DNA of 14,273 nt from Rhodanobacteraceae bacterium (lineage in GTDB: Bacteria; Pseudomonadota; Gammaproteobacteria; Xanthomonadales; Rhodanobacteraceae), in assembly GCA_025924775.1 (NCBI GenBank), contig JAICHS010000034.1:1-14273 (forward strand). Reading direction: 5' to 3'. Made by a program: the position numbers and the translations under genes. The notes beneath the pieces are model-generated. The model ran no database searches. It was not told where the DNA came from and worked only from the letters and a program-made list of their open reading frames with translations. Numbering within the stretch: the stretch's first letter is position 1; each line of letters begins with the position of its first letter. Positions 1 to 6,370 of the stretch are shown piece by piece.

Positions 1-147
1 TACGAAGACGCGTTGCGCTACGCCGACTCGGCCAACGAGGTGCGGCTGGCGATCAAGCTGGCGCAAGGCGGGGACGCACACACGCTGTCGCAGGGACTGG
101 GCGACGTGGAACTGGTGGAGACGCGCGACAGCGGGCATCGACTGTAA
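1..147 (+). CDS. pilU: PilU-like twitching motility ATPase, C-terminal fragment (5' cut by window)
   Basis: The frame is open from base 1 and stops with TAA at 145-147, leaving 48 residues of a C-terminus. The stretch ADSANEVRLAIKL resembles the C-terminal helix of PilT/PilU-type retraction ATPases, where an acidic-Ser-x-Asn segment precedes a conserved R/L-rich helix. PilU is an accessory hexameric ATPase that works with PilT at the inner-membrane base of the type IV pilus to power retraction. None of the Walker motifs lie in the window, so the call rests on this short tail plus synteny: in Pseudomonas pilT-pilU lie near pyrB-ruvX-algH-tonB3-gshB-pilGHIJ, the set found here. It converges on the lipoprotein gene, and its stop codon lies inside the left arm of a palindromic element. 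PilT is an alternative, but less likely. Confidence 0.7.
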   Translation, partial: YEDALRYADSANEVRLAIKLAQGGDAHTLSQGLGDVELVETRDSGHRL

Positions 148-233
148 AACCGGGGTCAGAGTGCAATTTCGCTGCCGGTGCCGGTCACGTCCGTTCGCTT
201 GCTGCGAAATTGCACTCTGACCCCGGTTTTACA
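143..233. repeat. Long palindromic element, copy 1 (possible bidirectional terminator)
   Basis: There are perfect 30-bp inverted arms at 143-172 and 204-233 with a 31-bp loop. The arm core reads GGGGTCAGAGTGCAATTTCG, and the outer ends are AAAACC/GGTTTT. The left arm includes the stop codon of the pilU-like gene and the right arm ends one base before the lipoprotein stop at 234, so the element exactly fills the convergent gap. A related copy lies at 2874-2948. A stem with T-rich outer ends could terminate transcription from both sides. The core resembles intergenic repeats that I recall being associated with IS200-like REP-associated transposases in gammaproteobacteria, but no transposase is in the window. 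The repeat is certain; its function is inferred. Confidence 0.92.
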
Positions 234-1913
234 TCAGCGATGCTGCACGATGCTGTCCAGGTGCAGGCCCTCGGCGTCCAGGGTCACGTCCACGTCGGCC
301 GACCGGATCATCTTGCCCATCACGTCGAACGCGGCAGCTTCCTGCTGCACCCGGGCTTGTGTGGCGGGCGGCGTCATCGCGGCGAGGCGCGAAATCCAGC
401 TGCCCAGCAACGGATACATCTTGCCGTCGAAATGCATCCGCAACAACGCGTCGCCGTTGCCGGCCGGTGCATCCAGCGTAGCGCCCAGCCGGGCGTCTTC
501 ACCCGTGCCGATGCCGAGTGCCAACGCGCGCGAGTTGGAGGCGATCCACCCCTGGTTGCCGCCACCCAGCATGGCCTGCAACCGCGGCGGCAGGTCGAAC
601 GCCACCGGCTTGCCGTTGGTCGGGATGGTCTTGAGCGCGAACTGCGGCAGGGTCTGCTGGACCTTCTGCGCAAGTTCGGCGGGATTCGAGCTCGCCACCA
701 GCACACGCCCCGCACTTTGCGAACCGTTGTCCCACGTATCTAGGACTACCCGGAAACCCTGCATGGAGGCGGCTTCCGGCGGCAGCTGCACCGGCGGGTT
801 GGCTGCGGTGTGGGCGAAGTCGTTGAGCGATTGCAGGGCGGGGCACTGGTAGGTCCTGGCCGCCGCGGCTTCGGCGCGTCCCTTCAGGAACGCCTGCCAT
901 CGTTGCAGCGGCAACGCCAACACCATGTCGAACAGGGACGTGCCGGAATTGGCGGCCATGCCGGGAACCGGCTGCTTGAGCGCGCTCAGGGCGCCCAGCA
1001 ACGACGGCGACAACTGCACGTCCACGCTGCCGCGGATTTCCTGCGCGGAATAGGTTTTGTAACCCAGGCTTGCCAACGGCGCCTGGCCGGCCAGTGCCGC
1101 GAATTCACTGGCGCAGGCCGGGTCGGCCAGCGAACCGCCGAGGGATTTCGCGAACGCCTGCGCGAGGGCGTCCTTGCCGTCGTACAGGTTGGCAAACAGT
1201 TTCGGCAAATCGATGTAACCGGAACCGTGGTCACCGTAACCCTGTTCGCCATCGATGCGCGCCAGCCGGTCCACGGCGTTGCGCGCGGGCTTGTCCAGGC
1301 CCAGCAGCTGTCGCAGCATGGCCGCGTCGGCAGTGGCGGGCGCCAGCGTGGCGACCAGCTGCTTGCCTTCAATGGCGACCAGCAGGTGCAGCTTGGCGGC
1401 GGGACCGCCGATGACCCGGTAGCTCTGCTTGCCCAGCGTGGCGCTGGGCGCCGTCACGCCCGCGCGCTTTTCCACGCGCGCCCAGAACGCGTTGAATGCG
1501 TCGGGCGAAGCCAGTTCGACGCGCAGCACGGGCACGTCGCCGATGCCGTAGAACGCGTACAGGGCGGACCGCGAAAAGCCGGTGGCCTGCGCGAGATCCT
1601 TGGCGGAATGCGCCGAGGCAAGCTCGTCCTTGATTGCATCCAGCACCGCCCCCACGGCCGGATCCTGCTGCCCAAGTGCGTTGGCGAACTGGCCGAGCTG
1701 CTGCACGCGCGTCGAGGTCATGGCGTTGCCGGCCTGGCCCCAAGCCTTGCCGACGGCTTCCGGCAGTGCCCTGGTATTGGCGAACAGGTACGGCGTGTCG
1801 GCGGGCGCGAAGGTGACCGGCGCATCCGGCGCGACGTGCTTGCCGCAGCCGGCGAGCGTCAGCGCGCACAGGCAGGCAGCCGCGAGCACGGCCCGGTGCA
1901 GGACTGGACGCAT
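234..1913 (-). CDS. Predicted outer-membrane lipoprotein of unknown function (559 aa)
   Basis: The N-terminus has a basic start, a hydrophobic stretch and a lipobox LAGC with the lipidated Cys at residue 23. This indicates type II signal peptidase processing. The residue after Cys is Gly, so Lol sorting to the outer membrane is expected. The mature protein is about 536 residues and begins with a segment around APADTPYLFAN, which loosely resembles the start of DUF3352-like proteins; I cannot confirm a family. There are no transmembrane segments after the signal and no catalytic motif that I recognise. The ATG at 1913 is preceded by GAGG about 8 nt upstream, supporting this start. It lies 33 bp downstream of pyrB on the same strand and is probably the last gene of that transcript. 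Its stop at 234 abuts palindrome copy 1. Confidence 0.85.
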   Translation of the reverse strand: MRPVLHRAVLAAACLCALTLAGCGKHVAPDAPVTFAPADTPYLFANTRALPEAVGKAWGQAGNAMTSTRVQQLGQFANALGQQDPAVGAVLDAIKDELASAHSAKDLAQATGFSRSALYAFYGIGDVPVLRVELASPDAFNAFWARVEKRAGVTAPSATLGKQSYRVIGGPAAKLHLLVAIEGKQLVATLAPATADAAMLRQLLGLDKPARNAVDRLARIDGEQGYGDHGSGYIDLPKLFANLYDGKDALAQAFAKSLGGSLADPACASEFAALAGQAPLASLGYKTYSAQEIRGSVDVQLSPSLLGALSALKQPVPGMAANSGTSLFDMVLALPLQRWQAFLKGRAEAAAARTYQCPALQSLNDFAHTAANPPVQLPPEAASMQGFRVVLDTWDNGSQSAGRVLVASSNPAELAQKVQQTLPQFALKTIPTNGKPVAFDLPPRLQAMLGGGNQGWIASNSRALALGIGTGEDARLGATLDAPAGNGDALLRMHFDGKMYPLLGSWISRLAAMTPPATQARVQQEAAAFDVMGKMIRSADVDVTLDAEGLHLDSIVQHR

Positions 1914-1946
1914 GGGTTTTCCTCGTTCCCCGGTGATGAGGCCGGA

Positions 1947-2858
1947 TTATGCCGGGGTCGCAAGCAGCTCCGCCAGCACCGCCATGCGCACCACGACGCC
2001 GTTGGCGACCTGGTCCAGGATGCGCGATTGCGGGCCGTCCGCGACGTCCGGCGCGATCTCGATGCCGCGGTTGATCGGGCCGGGGTGCAGCACCTGGCAA
2101 TCCGGTTTTGCCAGCGCCAACCGGCGCGCATCCAGTCCGTAGTGCGCGTGGTAGTCGGCGGCCTCGGGGAACTGCGCGGCCGCCATGCGCTCCTTCTGGA
2201 TGCGCAGCATCATCACCACGTCCACGTCCGCAAGCGCCGCGTCGAAATCCTCGCTGGCGGTGCAGCCGGGAAACGCGTCCAGCGATTCCGGCAGCATCGC
2301 GCGCGGCGCGCACAGGCGGATGTCGCCGACGCCCAACGTGTGCAGGGCGCGGACGTCGGAACGGGTGACCCGCGAATGCCGGATGTCGCCGCAGATCGCG
2401 ATGCGCAAATTCGCGAAGTCCGGGTGCCGCTGGCGGATCGTCAGCGCATCCAGCAGGCCCTGCGTCGGGTGCGCGTGGGTACCGTCGCCCGCGTTGACCA
2501 CCGCCACGCCGGTGTTGGCGTGCCGTGCAAGGTACGCCGGCATGCCGTTTTCGTTGTGGCGCACCACCAGCGCGTCCAGGCGCATGGCTTCCAGCGTGTG
2601 CAGGGTATCCAGCAGGCTTTCGCCCTTGACCGTGGACGATCGCGACAGGTCGAAGTTGACGTTGTCGGCGCCCAGGCGCTTGGCTGCGAGCACGAACGAG
2701 GTGCGGGTGCGGGTCGAGGGCTCGAAGAACAGCGTGAGTACGGTACGGCCGGCCAGCAGGTCGCGCGGGGCGGCGTGCGTGCGAAAGTGCTCGGCGCGGT
2801 CGAGCAGGCGCGTCAGTGCCGCGCGGTCAAGGTCTTCGAGGGTCAACAGGTGGTGCAT
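1947..2858 (-). CDS. pyrB: Aspartate carbamoyltransferase catalytic subunit
   Basis: PyrB condenses carbamoyl phosphate with aspartate to give N-carbamoyl-aspartate, the first committed step of pyrimidine synthesis, in the cytoplasm. The 303-residue product carries the carbamoyl-phosphate loop STRTRTSF (48-55), the SSTVKGE lysine loop (74-80), HPTQ (130-133), HSRV (161-164) and HPGP.NRG (258-265). The length and the HPGP form match stand-alone Bacillus-type catalytic chains, without the N-terminal extension of the Pseudomonas enzyme. I chose the ATG at 2858 because the frame can be extended 27 codons to a GTG at 2939, but that extension is encoded entirely by palindrome copy 2 and its flank. 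No good Shine-Dalgarno precedes 2858. ruvX lies upstream and the lipoprotein gene downstream. pyrR and pyrC, its Pseudomonas neighbours, are not adjacent. Confidence 0.95.
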   Translation of the reverse strand: MHHLLTLEDLDRAALTRLLDRAEHFRTHAAPRDLLAGRTVLTLFFEPSTRTRTSFVLAAKRLGADNVNFDLSRSSTVKGESLLDTLHTLEAMRLDALVVRHNENGMPAYLARHANTGVAVVNAGDGTHAHPTQGLLDALTIRQRHPDFANLRIAICGDIRHSRVTRSDVRALHTLGVGDIRLCAPRAMLPESLDAFPGCTASEDFDAALADVDVVMMLRIQKERMAAAQFPEAADYHAHYGLDARRLALAKPDCQVLHPGPINRGIEIAPDVADGPQSRILDQVANGVVVRMAVLAELLATPA

Positions 2859-2873
2859 GGTCGCGCATGATAT

Positions 2874-2948
2874 GGGGTCAGAGTGCACTTTTCGACGAAT
2901 ACGTATGTCCGCGCGGGAAAACGGCCTCGAAAAGTGCACTCTGACCCC
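2874..2948. repeat. Long palindromic element, copy 2, in the pyrB leader
   Basis: There are perfect 22-bp inverted arms at 2874-2895 and 2927-2948 around a 31-bp loop. The arm reads GGGGTCAGAGTGCACTTTTC and continues GA. It shares GGGGTCAGAGTGCA with copy 1, then diverges, yet each copy stays perfectly self-complementary. The right flank, CCCCGGTT, also matches copy 1. It fills most of the 98-bp gap between the ruvX stop (2957) and the pyrB start (2858), ending 15 bp before pyrB. In a transcript running from ruvX it would form a very stable hairpin in front of pyrB. The repeat is certain; a regulatory effect is inferred. Confidence 0.92.
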
Positions 2949-2956
2949 GGTTGTTG

Positions 2957-3373
2957 TTACTTCAGCCAGCCTTCTAGGATAACCGCTGCGGCCAGCGAAT
3001 CGATATTCGCGGCGTCGCGACGTCGCGCCGAACCGGCCGCGCGCTGTGTCGCAAACCGGCGCGCGGCTTCCTGCGAGGTGTGGCGCTCATCGACCAGGTG
3101 CACCGGCAGGCCGCTGCGTTCGCCCAGTTGCCCGGCGAAAGCGCGTGCGGCCTTGCTGGTTTTCTGCTCGCCGCCATCCAGTGCCAGTGGCAGGCCGACG
3201 ATCAGGGCTTCGGGGCGCCATTCCGCCAGCAGTGCATCGATGCGCGGCCAGTCCGGCTGTCCCGCGCGCGCGGCCAAGGCCGCCAACGGACTTGCCGACT
3301 GGCTGATGCGGTTGCCGCTGGCGACGCCGATCCAGCGCGTGCCGTAGTCGAAACCCAATACGCACCCGGTCAC
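2957..3373 (-). CDS. ruvX: YqgF/RuvX family RNase H-fold nuclease (putative Holliday junction resolvase / pre-16S rRNA nuclease)
   Basis: This 138-residue protein has the normal family length. It shows the three YqgF signature blocks: FDYGTRWIGVA with the first acidic residue D9, IVGLPL around residues 58-63, and VDERHTS with D95/E96, followed by a C-terminal D125-SLAAAVIL helix. These carboxylates form the RNase H-like metal site. The family has been linked to Holliday junction resolution and to maturation of the 16S rRNA 5' end. The start is GTG at 3373, with only a weak purine-rich sequence upstream (TAGG), but the first residues MTGCVLGFDYGT fit the family. It lies between yqgE/algH (139 bp upstream) and pyrB, as in other gammaproteobacteria. 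Confidence 0.93.
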   Translation of the reverse strand: MTGCVLGFDYGTRWIGVASGNRISQSASPLAALAARAGQPDWPRIDALLAEWRPEALIVGLPLALDGGEQKTSKAARAFAGQLGERSGLPVHLVDERHTSQEAARRFATQRAAGSARRRDAANIDSLAAAVILEGWLK

Positions 3374-3512
3374 GACACCTACGCCTGTCCAGAGCGACTG
3401 TTGTGGGAGGTCGGGCCGAGGCAGACCGCCCCGATAGTTGCGAGCCTGGGTGGCCCCAAGGCACAGGCACGCTCCGTAACGCAGCGATCAAGGACGATCA
3501 CACAAATACCCC

Positions 3513-4148
3513 TCACGCGGTGCCTGAGTAATTGGTCAGGTTGGCTGGGTTGATGCCCACCAGCGCGATCGCCGCGTTCCAGCGGTCATCCAGCGGCGTA
3601 TCGAACAAGACACGCGCGTCGGCCTGCACCGTGAGCCAGGCGTTGTCGCGCAGCTCCTGCTCCAGCTGGCCCGCGCCCCAGCCGGCGTAGCCCAGCGTGA
3701 TTAGCGCGCGGTGCGGACCGTCACCATCGGCCATCGCCGCCAGGATGTCCCGCGACGTGGTGACGCTGAACGCCTCGTTGACACGATAGCTCGAGTCCCA
3801 CGCGTGCTCGCCGAACGCATGCAGCACGAAGCCGCGCTCGGGTTGCACGGGGCCGCCCGTCAGCACCGGCGTCGCGGCGACCTCCGCGCGCTCGCACGGC
3901 ATGTGCATTTGCTGCAACACGTCGCCCAGCTTGTAATCGGACAGACGGTTGATCACCAGCCCCATCGCGCCTTCCGCGTTGTGCTGGCAAATGAAGGTGA
4001 TGCCGCGCGCGAAGTTGGGATCGCCCATGCCCGGCATCGCGATCAGGAAATGACCCGTCAGCGACGGCGACACCCCGGCACCGCTGGTGTCGGGTTTCGC
4101 CGCTCTGCCGCCGCGCGGGCGACGGCTCTTGGAGGGGGATGACGCCAT
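3513..4148 (-). CDS. algH: YqgE/AlgH family protein (UPF0301/DUF179)
   Basis: The core begins SLTGHFLIAMPGMGDPNF and continues ITFICQHNAEGAMGLVINR, LTGGPVQPERGFVLH and ALITLGYAGWGAGQLEQEL, all typical of the YqgE/AlgH family. Its molecular role is not firmly known; in Pseudomonas it was named from an effect on alginate genes. The ATG at 4148 gives 211 residues with a basic, Ser/Pro-rich 26-residue N-terminal extension not usual in the family and no clear Shine-Dalgarno. A GTG at 4070 would give about 185 residues beginning just before SLTGHF, which matches the usual length, so the true start is uncertain. It is 29 bp downstream of the tonB-like gene and upstream of ruvX, the common yqgE-yqgF pairing. 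Confidence 0.92.
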   Translation of the reverse strand: MASSPSKSRRPRGGRAAKPDTSGAGVSPSLTGHFLIAMPGMGDPNFARGITFICQHNAEGAMGLVINRLSDYKLGDVLQQMHMPCERAEVAATPVLTGGPVQPERGFVLHAFGEHAWDSSYRVNEAFSVTTSRDILAAMADGDGPHRALITLGYAGWGAGQLEQELRDNAWLTVQADARVLFDTPLDDRWNAAIALVGINPANLTNYSGTA

Positions 4149-4177
4149 GGTTCGATTGTAGCGCCGTCGCCGCGGAA

Positions 4178-5083
4178 TCAGCCCGGATCCAGCGCGCGCG
4201 TCTGCAGGTGGTTGCCGGGCAGGAACCGCCAGGTGCGGGTGATCACGAGTTCGCTGATGCGATGGCCATCGGCATCCTGCTCGCGCGGAATGGGCGGGAA
4301 CGGCGCCGCGAGGTGCACGATGCGGATGGCCGCGTCGTCGAGCACGCGGTAGCCGGAACTGGTATTGATGGTGACGCCGCGCACCTGACCGTCCGCGCCC
4401 AGGGTCACGCTGAGCACCACGTCACCGTGCAGGTGCCGGCGACGCGCCGCGTCCGGATAGTTGAGGTTGCCGATGCGCTCGATGCGGTGCACCCACGCGA
4501 CCTGGTAGGCCGCGTCGGCGACGCTGCGAGTGTTGGCGGAGATGTATTTTCGGCGCGGCCGACGGGCGTAGGCCTCCTCATCGTCGCGGACTTCCTGCGC
4601 CAGGCGCGCCATTTCCAGCCGTTGCGGGACCGGAATCGGCGCCACCTGTTGCTGTGGCGCGGGTTCGTCGCGGGTGTCGCGCTGCTGCGCGGCCGTGGTC
4701 TTGGCCGCACGGGTGGTGGTGAGGAGGTGCGGGCCGCTCGTGGCTTCCTGCGCGCGCGCAGCTGGCATCAGCGGCACCGGCGCAATGCCGCCCTGCGTGA
4801 CTGGCAGCGGCCCCGAGAACGGCGCGCCGGGCCGGTGCGCCTTGTCGCTGTTGCCGCCACCGGCATTGTTGGCCTGGGCCAGGAAATCCGCGCGCCGCGG
4901 CGCTTGCGCGTTGGAGGTGTTGATCAGGGTGACGTCCAGCGTCGGCACGCTGGGTGCGGGTTTCGCAAACTGGAAGCCGATGCCCAGGATCAGGATGCCG
5001 TGCAGCATCAGCGAAAACAGCAGCGCCACCCCGAACCGGCTGGATTCAAGGCTGGCGGGTTCCGGGGTGGCGACGGCATTCAT
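4178..5083 (-). CDS. tonB3: TonB family protein (TonB3-like, in type IV pilus neighbourhood)
   Basis: The protein has 301 residues. A single N-terminal membrane segment (about 17-39) contains the S24-x3-H28 motif shared by TonB proteins for contact with ExbB/ExbD. A long polar, Ala/Pro/Gln-rich periplasmic region follows (about 45-200). A C-terminal TonB domain (about 205-292) begins NLNYPDAARRR and includes GDVVLSVTLGADGQV and an SSGYRVLDDAA helix. TonB proteins carry proton-motive energy to outer-membrane receptors. In Pseudomonas the tonB3 gene at this same position, between algH and gshB, is required for normal twitching, so a pilus-related role is a reasonable inference. No ExbB/ExbD genes are nearby. 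The ATG overlaps the gshB stop as ATGA, implying translational coupling. Confidence 0.88.
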   Translation of the reverse strand: MNAVATPEPASLESSRFGVALLFSLMLHGILILGIGFQFAKPAPSVPTLDVTLINTSNAQAPRRADFLAQANNAGGGNSDKAHRPGAPFSGPLPVTQGGIAPVPLMPAARAQEATSGPHLLTTTRAAKTTAAQQRDTRDEPAPQQQVAPIPVPQRLEMARLAQEVRDDEEAYARRPRRKYISANTRSVADAAYQVAWVHRIERIGNLNYPDAARRRHLHGDVVLSVTLGADGQVRGVTINTSSGYRVLDDAAIRIVHLAAPFPPIPREQDADGHRISELVITRTWRFLPGNHLQTRALDPG

Positions 5084-6045
5084 GCCGTGGGCGCATCCTT
5101 GCCGGTGGCCGCGATCGCGTCGAACACCAGGCCGGCGATGTTGAGGCCGAATTGCGCGTCCAGTTCACGCGCGCAGGTGGGCGAGGTGACGTTGACCTCG
5201 GTAAGGTAATCGCCGATCACGTCCAGCCCCGCCAGCAGGATGCCGCGCCGCGCCAGTTCGGGGCCGACTTCGGCCGCGATCCAGCGGTCGCGTTCGGACA
5301 GCGGTTGGCCGACGCCGCGTCCGCCCGCCGCCAGGTTGCCGCGAAAATCGGTGCCTTGCGGGATGCGCGCGAGCGCATACGGCACGGGTGTGCCGTTAAC
5401 CACGAGGATGCGCTTGTCGCCCTGCTTGATTTCGGGGATGTAGCGTTGCGCCATCACGAAGCGTTCGTCGTGGCCCGCCAGGGTTTCCAGGATGGAGTTG
5501 AGATTGGGGTCGTCGCCTGCCGAAAGGAACACGCCGTGCCCGCCCATGCCGTCCAGTGGCTTCAGCACGATGCGGCCCTGGTCGCGCGCGAAGCGGCGCA
5601 ACTCGTCGCGCTCGCGTGCGACGATCGCGGGTGCGCAGCACTGCGGAAACCACTGCGCGGCCAGCTTTTCGTTGAAGTCGCGCAGCGCCTGCGGATTGTT
5701 GATGACGCGCACGCCCGTGCGCGCGGCAAGGTCGAGCACCAGCGTGTCGTACATGAATTGCGTGTCGAACGGCGGGTCCTTGCGCTCCAGCACGATGTCC
5801 ACGCCGTCCGCCAGCGGTTGCCAGCGGGCTTCGCCCAGCGTGAACCAGTTGTGCGTGTCATCACGTACTTCGATGGGCGCCAGCCGTGCCCACGCCACCC
5901 CGTCGCGCACCGCCAGGTCGCCCTGCAACAGATAGCGCAGGGCATGGCCGCGGCGTTGCGCTTCCAGCATCAAGGCAAGGGTGGTGTCTTTTTCTGGATG
6001 GATTGCTGCGATGGGATCCATCAGGACCGCGATGGTGAGATTCAT
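5080..6045 (-). CDS. gshB: Glutathione synthetase
   Basis: This ATP-grasp ligase joins gamma-glutamylcysteine and glycine to make glutathione in the cytoplasm. The length of 321 residues matches bacterial GshB. Visible signatures are an N-terminal MDPI..IHPEKDTT, RKDPPFDTQFMYDT (88-101), NEK (125-127), the ATP-grasp loop KPLDGMGG (162-169), QRYIPEIKQGDKRIL (200-214), the glycine-rich GNLAAGG (236-242) and GLDVIGDYLTEVNVTSPTC (273-291) with metal-binding D, E and N. The ATG at 6045 is preceded by GGAAAG about 8 nt upstream. It is the first gene of the leftward series and is transcribed divergently from pilG. Confidence 0.97.
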   Translation of the reverse strand: MNLTIAVLMDPIAAIHPEKDTTLALMLEAQRRGHALRYLLQGDLAVRDGVAWARLAPIEVRDDTHNWFTLGEARWQPLADGVDIVLERKDPPFDTQFMYDTLVLDLAARTGVRVINNPQALRDFNEKLAAQWFPQCCAPAIVARERDELRRFARDQGRIVLKPLDGMGGHGVFLSAGDDPNLNSILETLAGHDERFVMAQRYIPEIKQGDKRILVVNGTPVPYALARIPQGTDFRGNLAAGGRGVGQPLSERDRWIAAEVGPELARRGILLAGLDVIGDYLTEVNVTSPTCARELDAQFGLNIAGLVFDAIAATGKDAPTA

Positions 6046-6287
6046 GGATCTGGCTTTCCGAATGGGTGGAAACGTAAATGATGCGCCCGCGGGTCAAGCA
6101 CCGGTGCCTGCGCGGCATGGCGAAGGCCGAGCGTGGGCCCGGTCAAGACAGGGTTGGCGAAAGCGCAACACATCGTCACTATCGACCCGGCCGGGTTGAT
6201 GTATCTTGGCATAGCGGCCGGCACTACCGCGGACGGGGTCAAACACCGCCGCCTGGGCGCGCCGGAAGGGGAAATTCCGGGGCCCGA

Positions 6288-6303
6288 CGTGACGGCCGTC
6301 ACA
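6288..6303. promoter_or_regulatory. CRP/Vfr/Clp-type operator upstream of pilG
   Basis: CGTGACGGCCGTCACA matches the CRP-family consensus TGTGA-N6-TCACA at 9 of 10 defined bases, and its core GTGACGGCCGTCAC is a perfect 14-bp palindrome. Its centre is about 75 bp upstream of the pilG GTG start and about 250 bp upstream of gshB. Vfr in Pseudomonas and Clp in Xanthomonas recognise this type of site and control motility and virulence genes. If it acts as a class II site the transcript would start near 6337, where CATGTT (6324-6329) is a poor -10 match. The match is direct; binding and direction of control are inferred. Confidence 0.55.
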
Positions 6304-6353
6304 ATCACCTGCGGTGTGGCATCCATGTTGCATGGGTTCCCATCGCCTCCTGC

Positions 6354-6360
6354 GAGGTGG
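6354..6360 (+). promoter_or_regulatory. Ribosome binding site deciding the pilG start
   Basis: GAGGTGG lies 10 nt before the GTG at 6371. The same heptamer precedes pilJ. The in-frame upstream codons from 6314 lack such a site and do not fit the PilG family, so GTG 6371 is preferred. Confidence 0.6.
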
Positions 6361-6370
6361 AATCCTGACC

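Larger units (their letters stand above)
6046..6370. promoter_or_regulatory. Divergent gshB/pilG regulatory region (325 bp)
   Basis: This is the largest intergenic stretch in the window and must hold the start signals for the leftward gshB series and the rightward pil-chp operon. It contains the CRP-type operator at 6288-6303 and a small inverted repeat CCGGAA/TTCCGG at 6262-6280. A weak sigma70-like pair reads rightward: TTGGCG at 6154-6159, a 17-bp spacer, then CACTAT at 6177-6182. No convincing -35/-10 pair for gshB was found by eye. Open frames here on both strands have the Arg/Pro-rich composition of GC-rich noise and are not called. Confidence 0.6.

Noticed and set aside
810..2870. 686-codon plus-strand frame across the lipoprotein and pyrB genes
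   Set aside because: It is antisense to two convincing minus-strand genes, is Arg/Gln/Gly-rich, has no family motif, and crosses a gene boundary.
2859..2939. 27-codon N-terminal extension of pyrB from a GTG at 2939
   Set aside because: The extra codons come from the palindrome and its flank, no ribosome site precedes the GTG, and the 303-residue form already has the normal family length.
3374..3512. Possible degenerate REP-like or terminator sequence in the yqgE-ruvX gap (CCTGGGTGGCCCCAAGG and TGTTGTGGGAGGTCGGG)
   Set aside because: The hairpin is imperfect, no second copy occurs in the window, and no U-tract follows. A partial TGTGA half-site here lacks its partner half.
6206..6224. Sigma54-like element around TTGGCATAGC
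   Set aside because: The GG and GC elements are not spaced correctly for a -24/-12 promoter.
6042..6326. 94-codon minus-strand frame whose stop overlaps the gshB start as ATGA
   Set aside because: It covers the divergent regulatory region including the CRP-type operator, is Pro/Arg-rich, and competes with plus-strand frames of the same quality. The overlap is likely chance.
6314..6370. 19-codon upstream extension of pilG from 6314
   Set aside because: It has no ribosome site, its residues do not look like PilG, and GAGGTGG points to the GTG at 6371.
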